Shown piece by piece: positions 24,115 to 31,408 of a stretch of DNA of 50,247 nt (its first letter is position 1; every line of letters starts with the position of its first letter). The stretch is from an uncultured Christensenellaceae bacterium (GTDB lineage: Bacteria > Bacillota > Clostridia > Christensenellales > UBA3700). The stretch covers positions 1 to 50,247 of the forward strand of contig CAJUOK010000012.1 in assembly GCA_910588015.1 (NCBI GenBank), read 5' to 3'. Made by a program: the position numbers and the translations under genes. Under the pieces are notes generated by a model. That model did no database searches. It worked only from the letters and a program-made list of their open reading frames with translations, and was not told the origin of the DNA.

Positions 24115-25740
24115 ATGGAAGACAAAGCATTAAATCAAGACCTTGAAAATTCAAAGGTCGAAACAGGCATCAATCCCGAACAGTCTCCGAAAAAGAAAAA
24201 AGGCGTCAAAGGCTTTGGACAGCTTTTGCTTTTTATTGTTTTGAGTTTGATGGGATTTGCCGTGCAAATGATTATCGAGACTGTATGTGAGAAAGTCGGA
24301 GCTATAGCAGGACCGATAAACAACATTAAGATAAACGGAAGCAGCGAATTTGATTTGTTTGGTATGACAGAACATTGGGGACCGTTTTTTGTAACATTGG
24401 TTGCAGTATTTTTGTGTAAAGTTATCAACTTCGTTTTACATAGGAAAGTGCTTTTCAAGCCTAGACACAATCTCACGTTTGGCATTATAATGTATATTAT
24501 TTTCAGTGTAGTTTTGTGGTTTGGTTCTGCGATAATCAAAAAACCCGTACAAACTGCTTTGATGGATACGCAATGGTGGCCTAGTTTTATTAGCACTTTG
24601 GGAAGTAATGACGCCGAGGGATGGGCATTGATAGCCGCCGTAATGGTATATTCTACAGCCGACCTCATCATTATGTTCTTTGCAGAAAAGTTCTTGATTA
24701 TGAACGACAAACTCTTCAGAAAAAAAGGACAGGAACCAGTTGCTGTTGCAGACGGCATTTCTGTAAACGCAGAAGAGAAAGCTGTTGCGGCAGATAGCGC
24801 CGTTCAAGAAGACGTAAAGGCTTTCGACGAACCCGTTCAAAACGTATTCGATACTAAAGTAGAGGAAGTCAAGCCTGTAGAAGCTGTTGAAGAAAAGAAT
24901 GTTGCGCAAGAGCAAGAAGTAGAAGTTCCCATATTTGAAGAACAACCTGTTGAAGCAGAAGCGCAAGCTGAGGAATCTGCAGACGTAAAAGCAGAGGAAA
25001 TCCAAGAAATCAAGGCGGAAGTTGAAGTCGAGGACGTAGAAGAAGTTTCGGCGGAGCCTGTAGTTGAAGTTGTTGAAGAAGTTCAAGAAGAACAGACTGC
25101 AGTCGAAGAAGCTGAAGCCGTTGCCGAAGTGGTGGAAGAAGTAGAAGTTGTTGAGGAAGTCCAAGAAGACGAAGAAGTCGATATTCAGCCCGAAACTGTC
25201 GAAGAAGAAGTAATCGTTGAGAAAAAAGCTTCTGCAAAGAAGCCTGCCGCTACTAAAACAACCGCGGCAAAGAAAACGACGTCGAAGACGGCAACTGCAA
25301 AGAAACCTGCCGCTGCTAAAACGACTGCCGCAAAGAAGACGAGCGCAACTGCAAGCAAGCCTGCTGCAAAGAAAGCAACCGCCGCTAAAACTACTACGAC
25401 GGCTGCGAAGAAGACTACTGCCGCTAAACCGGCTGCTACAAAGTCGACTACTGCAAGTAAATCTACAACAAAAGCTACGGCAAGTAAAACGGCTGCAACC
25501 AAGTCAACGGCAACCAAGGCTACGACAGCCAAAAAGCCGACGGCTACTAAAACAACCGCCGCTAAAAAACCTGCAGCTGTAAAAACAACGACGGCAGCAA
25601 AGAAGCCTGCCGCTACCGCAACTAAAGCTACGACGGCAAAAAAGCCTGCGGCAACCAAAGCGACTGCTACAAAAACCGCAGCTGCAAAGAAACCTGCCGC
25701 TACTAAAACAACTGCGGCAAAGAAAACAACTAAAAAGTAA
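24115..25740 (+). CDS. Membrane protein with acidic linker and histone-H1-like Lys/Ala/Thr tail
   Basis: A 541-residue protein in three parts. Residues about 30-200 hold four hydrophobic segments; the motif KVINFVLHRKVLFKP resembles the GtrA family (NFLLNRKWVF type), so this is probably a GtrA-like membrane domain. Residues about 205-370 are a Glu/Val-rich acidic linker (VEEVQEEQ, VVEEVEV repeats). Residues about 375-541 are almost purely Lys, Ala, Thr and Pro in repeats such as AAKKPAATKTT, the composition of histone H1 tails and bacterial Hc1/AlgP-like DNA-binding proteins. The tail follows the last membrane segment; if cytoplasmic, it could tether DNA or RNA to the membrane. The architecture is seen directly; the function is inferred. 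Confidence 0.8.
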   Translation: MEDKALNQDLENSKVETGINPEQSPKKKKGVKGFGQLLLFIVLSLMGFAVQMIIETVCEKVGAIAGPINNIKINGSSEFDLFGMTEHWGPFFVTLVAVFLCKVINFVLHRKVLFKPRHNLTFGIIMYIIFSVVLWFGSAIIKKPVQTALMDTQWWPSFISTLGSNDAEGWALIAAVMVYSTADLIIMFFAEKFLIMNDKLFRKKGQEPVAVADGISVNAEEKAVAADSAVQEDVKAFDEPVQNVFDTKVEEVKPVEAVEEKNVAQEQEVEVPIFEEQPVEAEAQAEESADVKAEEIQEIKAEVEVEDVEEVSAEPVVEVVEEVQEEQTAVEEAEAVAEVVEEVEVVEEVQEDEEVDIQPETVEEEVIVEKKASAKKPAATKTTAAKKTTSKTATAKKPAAAKTTAAKKTSATASKPAAKKATAAKTTTTAAKKTTAAKPAATKSTTASKSTTKATASKTAATKSTATKATTAKKPTATKTTAAKKPAAVKTTTAAKKPAATATKATTAKKPAATKATATKTAAAKKPAATKTTAAKKTTKK

Positions 25741-25763
25741 TTGTTGCAATGTATTTAAAAAGG

Positions 25764-25795
25764 AATGCGTCGCTTTTCAGCGACGCATTTTTTAT
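25764..25795. terminator. Bidirectional terminator
   Basis: AATGCGTCGCT and AGCGACGCATT form a perfect 11-bp stem with a TTTC loop, T's on the plus side and A's on the left. It separates the convergent membrane protein and recombinase genes. Confidence 0.85.
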
Positions 25796-26394
25796 TTGAA
25801 ATCTTTATGTAATTTGTGTAGATGATAATAAAAAGTCGATTGCTTGACGTTTAATAAGTCCAAAGCGTCTGACAGAACTATCTTTTTTTCGCTGTAAAGT
25901 TCCGTTACTTCCACGAACATATCTGTATATTTCTTTTTTGGACGTCCGAAACAAATTCCGCGTTGTTTTGCAAGGGCAATGCCTTCCGCTTGTCGCGTCC
26001 TTATATTTATTCTTTCGTTTTCGGCGACAAAAGAGAGAAGCTGAAGAACGATGTCCGATATAAATTTACCTATAAGGTTGTCGGCTTTGTCTCGCGTGTC
26101 CAACAACGGCATATCCAATACGAGTATATCCGCTCCGATTTTGCTTGTGATTTTTTTCCATTCGGCAATTATCATATCGTAATTTCTACCTAATCTGTCT
26201 ATAGATTTGACAACGAGCAGGTCTCCCGCTCTCAAGCGTCTTATGAGTCGGGTGTATTCTTTACGATCGAAGTTTTTACCGCTTTTTTTATCGCAAAAAA
26301 TTTTGTTTTTTTCAATTCCGAATTTTAGGAATTCTTCAATTTGTCTGCCGAGGTTTTGGTCCGAGGCAGATACACGAGCATAACCGTATTGCAA
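25792..26394 (-). CDS. Serine recombinase of the resolvase/invertase family
   Basis: A 200-residue Tn3-resolvase/invertase-type protein. The N-terminus QYGYARVSASDQ carries the nucleophile Ser in YARVS (residue 9). The Arg-containing catalytic helices appear as VVKSIDRLGRNY and ENERINIRTRQAEG. The end (about 160-198) is a helix-turn-helix DNA-binding domain (SDALDLLNVKQSTFYYHLHK). Translation starts at TTG with GGAGAG upstream. No transposase, inverted repeats or invertible segment were seen next to it, so it may be a remnant of a mobile element or act on a distant site. Confidence 0.9.
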   Translation of the reverse strand: MQYGYARVSASDQNLGRQIEEFLKFGIEKNKIFCDKKSGKNFDRKEYTRLIRRLRAGDLLVVKSIDRLGRNYDMIIAEWKKITSKIGADILVLDMPLLDTRDKADNLIGKFISDIVLQLLSFVAENERINIRTRQAEGIALAKQRGICFGRPKKKYTDMFVEVTELYSEKKIVLSDALDLLNVKQSTFYYHLHKLHKDFK

Positions 26395-26542
26395 CTTTAT
26401 TTCTCTCCTTTATTTTAATCTTTTGTATTGTTGAGTACGATAAGAATACCAAATTAAATCATACAAGTCCAAGGTTTTGAATAAATTTTATGATTGCAAA
26501 GCAGGTTTTTATGAAAATATAAAAATAAATAGTAAAAACTAT

Positions 26543-26598
26543 TATAATGACATAGAAAATTCTATATGTCAAGTAATTTATAGAAAATTCTATATAAT
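26543..26598 (+). promoter_or_regulatory. Operator pair and promoters of the 26605 XRE gene
   Basis: ATAGAAAATTCTAT occurs twice, at 26552-26565 and 26580-26593, identical in all 14 bases and 28 bases apart. Each copy is an ATAGAA-2-TTCTAT palindrome. TATAAT at 26543-26548 lies just before the first copy. A second TATAAT at 26593-26598 overlaps the last base of the second copy by one base and points to a start exactly at the ATG (26605). This is the layout of an autorepressed small regulator gene. Confidence 0.75.
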
Positions 26599-26604
26599 AA
26601 AAGT

Positions 26605-26817
26605 ATGGAACCAAGCTTTGATGAGATTTTAAGGGAGTTTTTGATTTTCAATAACTTGACTCAAACGGCGTTTGCAAAGGCAATCGGCGTTAAGCAAAGT
26701 CAAGTCAGCGAGTGGTTGAGAGGCAAAGCAAAACCAAGTTATGATATGCTCAAACGTATGTCATTGGCTTACAATGTCTCTGCCGATTATTTCCTCGGTA
26801 CCAAAGAGAATTTTTGA
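26605..26817 (+). CDS. Small XRE-family regulator, probably leaderless and autoregulated
   Basis: A 70-residue Cro/C1 protein with helix-turn-helix LTQTAFAKAIGVKQSQVSEWL and the dimerisation end YNVSADYFLGT. It resembles the regulator at 18032-18244 in length and C-terminus but is a different protein. No ribosome binding site precedes the ATG; TATAAT ends six bases before it, so the predicted +1 is the A of ATG. Two identical palindromic boxes cover its promoter region. What else it controls is not visible; the recombinase gene lies divergently upstream. Confidence 0.88.
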   Translation: MEPSFDEILREFLIFNNLTQTAFAKAIGVKQSQVSEWLRGKAKPSYDMLKRMSLAYNVSADYFLGTKENF

Positions 26818-26929
26818 TATCGGAACGAAAACTTTCTTATATATGAGATACGGCAGAAGCAAGTTTTGTTACAATACTTTGAAATTTAATTGAGAATTTT
26901 TTAGGATTGACGAATAACTATATTTTGCA

Positions 26930-27754
26930 TTATTTGCCCACTATCGAATATAAATCTTTTTTTGTGAGATTTTCGAAATACTCTTTTAACTCAAGGTTTT
27001 TATCCCATTTGTCTTTAGGGTAAGAGCCATATCTTTCTTTTACGTCTTGCATACGCGCGCATATATCGACAATACCTTCCGCGGCGCCCATTGCGTCGCA
27101 AAGTTGGATGAGTCTGTCGTAGTCGTCATATTCAATTCGTTTTAATGTAGACTCCAATTCTTTTTGCTTATCGCGCGAAATGTCAAAATTTCCTATATAT
27201 GACCTTAATTCTTTGATGCCGAATGAGTGAGTAAGGCATATTCTTGCAACTTGCGTATATCCCAATTCGAGCATATACTTATATCCGTCGTAGACGTGCC
27301 CCAAGTGTTTTACGCCGAATTTTCTGCCTATGTCGTGCAACAGCCCCAAGACGTACGCCTTATCGCCGTCCATATTGCACTCTCTAGCGATTTTCTCAGC
27401 GCAAAGCGCCACGTTTCGGCTGTGGTCAGCCCACGGACCGACGTTGCATTCAAAAGCTTCTTCCAACAATTTTTCGGCGACGTGGCGACAGGGAATACCT
27501 GCGTCCAGCGATTTGCAGAACTGTTTGAGTTGATTTTTATTTTCTTCTTCCAAGGCGTTGAAGGCTATTCCTTTGACTGCTCCTTCCAATGCGTAAAGGT
27601 GGACTATACACATTTGCGGATAAACTTCTTTTAGTTTTATATATGCTTCTCTCGAGCCGATTTCGCGCAGTTCTTCGGAAGAAGAGATTCCGATACTCTC
27701 AAGTTTGAATTGAGTTTCTTTGCCTATATTTTTTAAAGTAGAAAGTTGAGTCAT
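26930..27754 (-). CDS. TfoX C-terminal domain fused to an HD phosphohydrolase domain
   Basis: A 274-residue fusion. Residues 1-~80 are a TfoX_C-like helix-hairpin module (LKNIGKETQFKLESIGISSSEELREIG). Residues ~105-225 are an HD domain with H...HD ... (WADHSRNVALCAEKIA, GLLHDIGRKFG, THSFG), the metal-binding pattern of HDIG-type phosphohydrolases. Such HD proteins act on nucleotides or phosphate esters; the substrate is unknown. It is the last gene of a three-gene minus-strand cluster, 22 bases after the kinase-like gene. The N-terminal domain of TfoX that acts in competence is absent. Confidence 0.75.
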   Translation of the reverse strand: MTQLSTLKNIGKETQFKLESIGISSSEELREIGSREAYIKLKEVYPQMCIVHLYALEGAVKGIAFNALEEENKNQLKQFCKSLDAGIPCRHVAEKLLEEAFECNVGPWADHSRNVALCAEKIARECNMDGDKAYVLGLLHDIGRKFGVKHLGHVYDGYKYMLELGYTQVARICLTHSFGIKELRSYIGNFDISRDKQKELESTLKRIEYDDYDRLIQLCDAMGAAEGIVDICARMQDVKERYGSYPKDKWDKNLELKEYFENLTKKDLYSIVGK

Positions 27755-27776
27755 AGTATATACCTAAATTTCTATA

Positions 27777-28286
27777 TTATATATTGTTGAGCCATTTATC
27801 GGCGTTTTCTCTTGTTTTGATAATTTTATAATCAATTGCGGAAGCTTGCAATAAAGACAGCATTTTGGGGCGAGTGTTGTCTTGAAAATTGATTATCCAT
27901 TCTTCGAATTCTTCATCTATTCTTTCAATGCAGCCGTCAGTCATATCGGGACGGGTTTTGCCGTTAAATATTTTGACGCGGTCGCGAACTCCTTTTATGC
28001 ATACGTCGACTGTATAATCGAGAAATATACACATATCGGCGAATTCAAGCCTTCGCCCAAAAGTTCTGCTGTAATTGCCGTCCATTATCCAACAAGGTTT
28101 GTTAAGCTCAATATTGAGAAGCGTGTCGAATTCATCTTCTGTTCGGTTTTGCCAATTGGGTTTCCACCAGAGTTTGTCCAGATGCACTACGGGCAAATCT
28201 AGTTTTTTACCCAACGCAGCGGCGAGCGTGCTTTTGCCTGCGCCTCCGCAACCAATAATCAAAATCTTTTTGTAATTAAAATTCAT
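27777..28286 (-). CDS. P-loop kinase-like protein (FlaR/adenylate-kinase-related)
   Basis: A 169-residue P-loop protein with Walker A GCGGAGKST at about 12-20, then PVVHLDKLWWKPNW and DGNYSRTF, features shared by the DNA topology modulation protein FlaR group and AAA_17/adenylate-kinase-like proteins. The lid-like region has RDRVKIFNGKTRPDM. Its start overlaps the EFR1 gene stop by four bases and has AAAGGATA upstream. The substrate is not known; the family name reflects history more than biochemistry. Confidence 0.75.
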   Translation of the reverse strand: MNFNYKKILIIGCGGAGKSTLAAALGKKLDLPVVHLDKLWWKPNWQNRTEDEFDTLLNIELNKPCWIMDGNYSRTFGRRLEFADMCIFLDYTVDVCIKGVRDRVKIFNGKTRPDMTDGCIERIDEEFEEWIINFQDNTRPKMLSLLQASAIDYKIIKTRENADKWLNNI

Positions 28287-29035
28287 TTTATATCCTTTCC
28301 AATTTGAGACTCGTCCACGTTGGGATTTATATATCTGTCTTTTTTCTTTTTGTTCTTATATACGATTGCTTTTTGGAGACAGCGATGATAACAGCCTAGG
28401 CAAGCGACGCATTTGTTGCCGAACGTAATTTGACCGTCGATTAGCGATATGTTATCTGCGGGGCAGATATTAATACATTTTCCGCATTTGATACAGTCTT
28501 GCGTTGCGGAAAAATCTTTGCCTATCAAATGCCAATTGCTTTTGTTTTTTAAATACGTCGCGCGTTTTGTCTTGCATTTGTTAGGTATTTCATATATTTG
28601 CTTTTTTATCTTACAAATTATTTCGTCGATTTTTTTATCGGACTTTTTGAGCGAGCTGTTGATGTAATATTTAGGAACGGTAAACGTCAGCGTAAAATTC
28701 TCGGGCATTTTTAATTTGTAAACGCTTTTGATATTCAAGCCGTATTCCACGGTATATTCATATAAAAGACGGTCGCCGCCTCCCGCCATACCGCCGTAAT
28801 TTTGTATTACAATCAGTTCTTTAGATTTATTGAGTCGCGGAAGTAATTCAAAGACGTGTTTAGGCATTCCGTAAGAATATATAGGCGTTATTAAAAACAA
28901 CTTATCGAACTCGCTTCCGTCGCCTTCGTATTTGGGAATATATAATATACTGCCGCCCAAAGCAGATTTGACTTTTTGGGCTATATACAGGCTGTTGCCC
29001 GTTGAACTAAAATACAATATGCCGTTGACCTTCAT
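28283..29035 (-). CDS. EFR1-type protein: flavodoxin-like domain plus 2[4Fe-4S] ferredoxin
   Basis: A 250-residue electron-transfer protein. Residues 1-~150 are flavodoxin-like, with the FMN phosphate loop FSSTGNS at about 8-14 and the aromatic-flanked TPIYSYGMP loop. Residues ~185-230 hold two Cys clusters, CIKCGKCINICP and CVACLGCYHRC, each fitting a [4Fe-4S] centre. It is the first gene of the minus-strand cluster. A TTGCCT-17-TATAAT promoter puts the RNA start on the ATG, and no ribosome binding site is present. The redox partner is unknown. Confidence 0.88.
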   Translation of the reverse strand: MKVNGILYFSSTGNSLYIAQKVKSALGGSILYIPKYEGDGSEFDKLFLITPIYSYGMPKHVFELLPRLNKSKELIVIQNYGGMAGGGDRLLYEYTVEYGLNIKSVYKLKMPENFTLTFTVPKYYINSSLKKSDKKIDEIICKIKKQIYEIPNKCKTKRATYLKNKSNWHLIGKDFSATQDCIKCGKCINICPADNISLIDGQITFGNKCVACLGCYHRCLQKAIVYKNKKKKDRYINPNVDESQIGKDIK

Positions 29036-29041
29036 ATTTTG

Positions 29042-29070
29042 ATTATACTATTTGCAAAACGTTTAGGCAA
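29042..29070 (-). promoter_or_regulatory. Promoter of the EFR1 cluster, predicted to give a leaderless mRNA
   Basis: Minus-strand TTGCCT (29065-29070), a 17-base spacer and TATAAT (29042-29047); exactly six bases (CAAAAT) lie between the -10 and the ATG at 29035. Confidence 0.75.
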
Positions 29071-29206
29071 GTCCTATAATAAATTTAATCTTTATATGCC
29101 CAAAGTAGCGCATAATAAAAACATTGTTAAAAGAAATCGTAAATAAACTATGCAGACGAAGGGTTTGCTTTTAGAATTCAACGCGCATTTAAATGTCAAG
29201 TTGATG

Positions 29207-29235
29207 TTGACTTTATTGTATCGTTGTGCTAATAT
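29207..29235 (+). promoter_or_regulatory. Promoter of the glycosyltransferase gene
   Basis: TTGACT (29207-29212), a 17-base spacer and TAATAT (29230-29235), with GGAG upstream of the ATG at 29303. Confidence 0.55.
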
Positions 29236-29302
29236 GGTTGAGACGGAATGTGAAAGTGAATTTTGTTGATTGGAAAAAATTCATTGTTTTGGAGTTTTTA
29301 CA

Positions 29303-30454
29303 ATGCAAAGTCAAGAAATCAAATCCGTAAACTTTCCCAAAAGAGTATTGTTGCTTTCAGTTTCTACGGGAGAAGGGCATAACAGCGCGGCTCGCGCGAT
29401 TGCCGAAGTTTTAAATCAAAAAAACATAGATTGCGAAATAATAGATTCTGTCTCTTTTAAGGGCAAGCAATCGCATTCGTTTATCACAGAAGGTTACAAT
29501 AGAATAATACGCCACGCTCCAATGTTATTTGGTCTTGCTTACGTATTAGGCGCAGCATATGACAATATGCGTTTGCCGTCTCCTATAAAATCGTATCACA
29601 GCAGTTACGCGGACAAGATATATCAGTATATTAAAGACGGCAATTTCGATTGCGTGGTGTGTACGCATCTGTTTTCTATGCATACCGCGACTGCGATAAG
29701 AAAAAAATATGCTCCCGATTTACCGTGTTATGGAGTAATAACGGATTATACGGCTATACCGTTTTATCGCGGCAGTCAACTTGACGCATATTTCGTTCCC
29801 GATAGCAGGACGCGCGATATGCTTATCAAAAAGGGGATACCTAGCGACAAAATAATCATTTCGGGTATTCCCGTAAGCCCTAAATTTTCGCAGGATATTA
29901 GCAAATCTCGCGCTAGAGAACTGCTTAATATCGGCGCTGATAAAAAAGTAATCGTTATTTCCGCAGGCGGAGCGGGCTGCGGCAAGTTGATGGAACTTTG
30001 CAAGCGTCTCAAAGCCCAAATCGACGGCGAATATGAGGTGTATGTTTTTACGGGTAAAAATACTAGACTTAAGGCAAAAATCGATAAGATAGCGGGAGAA
30101 AACGGAGTTATCCGTACGCTTGCGTTTACGTCGGATATATACCTATATATCAAAGCCGCTGACGTTGCAATGACAAAACCGGGCGGTTTGTCAAGCACGG
30201 AATTTGCTACGTCGGGCGTTCCTATGATTTTACTCAAAGCCATACCCGGTTGCGAAACTTGCAACAAGAGATATTTTATTAAGCACAATTTGGCGACCTA
30301 TTGCAATTCGGTGAAAAAAGCCGTAAAGCAAACGCTGAATATTTTGGCAGACAATTCGCGGTCGGAATTAATTGAACTTGCCGATGATAAAAAGGTTATC
30401 AATGCTTTTGCCGCGACGGACATCGTGGAATATATAATTGAAAATAACAATTAA
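29303..30454 (+). CDS. MGDG-synthase/MurG-type glycosyltransferase, likely glycolipid synthesis
   Basis: A 383-residue GT-B protein. The N-terminus VLLLSVSTGEGHNSAARAIAE is the motif of the MGDG synthase/UgtP group. The donor half shows SAGGAGCGKLMEL and the nucleotide-sugar motif TKPGGLSSTEFATSGVPMIL. Proteins of this kind add glucose or galactose to diacylglycerol for membrane glycolipids and lipoteichoic acid anchors, working at the inner face of the membrane. The start at MQSQEIK was chosen for the GGAG nine bases upstream; the frame is open 11 codons further. Sugar and acceptor are not determined by sequence. Confidence 0.88.
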   Translation: MQSQEIKSVNFPKRVLLLSVSTGEGHNSAARAIAEVLNQKNIDCEIIDSVSFKGKQSHSFITEGYNRIIRHAPMLFGLAYVLGAAYDNMRLPSPIKSYHSSYADKIYQYIKDGNFDCVVCTHLFSMHTATAIRKKYAPDLPCYGVITDYTAIPFYRGSQLDAYFVPDSRTRDMLIKKGIPSDKIIISGIPVSPKFSQDISKSRARELLNIGADKKVIVISAGGAGCGKLMELCKRLKAQIDGEYEVYVFTGKNTRLKAKIDKIAGENGVIRTLAFTSDIYLYIKAADVAMTKPGGLSSTEFATSGVPMILLKAIPGCETCNKRYFIKHNLATYCNSVKKAVKQTLNILADNSRSELIELADDKKVINAFAATDIVEYIIENNN

Positions 30455-30523
30455 AAAAGAAGAAAATTTCATAAATTTGGAATTTTTAGGTAAAAAACTC
30501 TTGACACCGTCCTATCTTATAAA

Positions 30524-30553
30524 TTGACATTTTCAAACATTATATGATATTAT
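30524..30553 (+). promoter_or_regulatory. Promoter before the TauE-type exporter gene
   Basis: TTGACA (30524-30529) and TATTAT (30548-30553) are 18 bases apart, putting the start near 30560, six bases before the ATG at 30566. A second TTGACA at 30501-30506 has no matching -10. Confidence 0.45.
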
Positions 30554-30565
30554 ATAAATGGGAAA

Positions 30566-31363
30566 ATGGTAGCGATTTTATATTTCTTTATAGCCTTGGT
30601 TTGCACGTTTGCGGGCGCGATAACAGGTATGGGCGGCGGAGTCGTCATAAAACCCGTGCTTGATATGTTGGGAGACTTTGACAGCGCTTCAATAGGAGCA
30701 TTGTCGTCTATTACCGTGCTGGCTATGTCTATCACGACTTTTGCAAGACAGGTTGGCAAAAAAAGAAAGATTTCGATAGCAAAGTTAATCGTGTTGGGAA
30801 TATCGTCCGCCGGCGGCGGCGTTCTCGGACAGTATATCTTTGAGATTATGACGGACGGAGCCGACAACGCTCATACTGTGAAGATAATCCAAAATTCCAT
30901 ATTGCTCTTTTTGATAGTCTGCATATTTTTCTATATGCTTTTCAGAAAGAGAATTAAGCCGTTGCATCTGCAAAATACTTTATTTTATATACTGACGGGC
31001 ATATTGCTCGGCGTGCTGTCGTCATTCTTGGGAATTGGCGGAGGCCCGCTGAACGTCGCTATATTTATGATTTTGTTCGGTATGGAAATAAAAGAAGCGA
31101 CGTTTGCGTCAATAATAACCATAATGTTTGCGCAAATTGCAAAAGTCGTCACAATACTTATCGGCGGAGGTTTCGGCTCTTACGATTTGACGATGTTGCC
31201 TTATATGGTAGTAGCGGGAGTGCTAGGCGGACTTATAGGAAGCATAGTCGCAAAAAAGATATCGAGCAAGGTTACTGCCGTAGCTTTCAATATTATGCAA
31301 CTTGCGGTAATGGTTATATGTGTTGTTAACATTGCGACGAATTCAATGGCTTTAAATGTATAA
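30566..31363 (+). CDS. TauE/SafE-family permease, putative sulfite or sulfate exporter
   Basis: A 265-residue membrane protein with about eight hydrophobic segments in two homologous halves. Each half starts with the family's Gly-rich signature: GAITGMGGGVVIKP (about residues 16-29) and LSSFLGIGGGPLNVA (about 150-164). Members export sulfite, sulfoacetate or related anions. The sulfatase gene 45 bases downstream suggests disposal of released sulfate or its reduced form. Only a GGGA sequence precedes the ATG and the predicted leader is very short. Confidence 0.85.
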   Translation: MVAILYFFIALVCTFAGAITGMGGGVVIKPVLDMLGDFDSASIGALSSITVLAMSITTFARQVGKKRKISIAKLIVLGISSAGGGVLGQYIFEIMTDGADNAHTVKIIQNSILLFLIVCIFFYMLFRKRIKPLHLQNTLFYILTGILLGVLSSFLGIGGGPLNVAIFMILFGMEIKEATFASIITIMFAQIAKVVTILIGGGFGSYDLTMLPYMVVAGVLGGLIGSIVAKKISSKVTAVAFNIMQLAVMVICVVNIATNSMALNV

Positions 31364-31408
31364 AGCCTTTGGTTTAATAAAAATAAAACGTAAAATTACG
31401 GGGATATT

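Noticed and set aside
25217..25658. Arg/Leu-rich and Ala/Val-rich frames inside the histone-like tail
   Set aside because: They are out-of-frame and antisense readings of the Lys/Ala/Thr codon repeats.
25792..26394. Complete transposon around the serine recombinase
   Set aside because: No transposase, terminal inverted repeats or target duplications could be found on either side.
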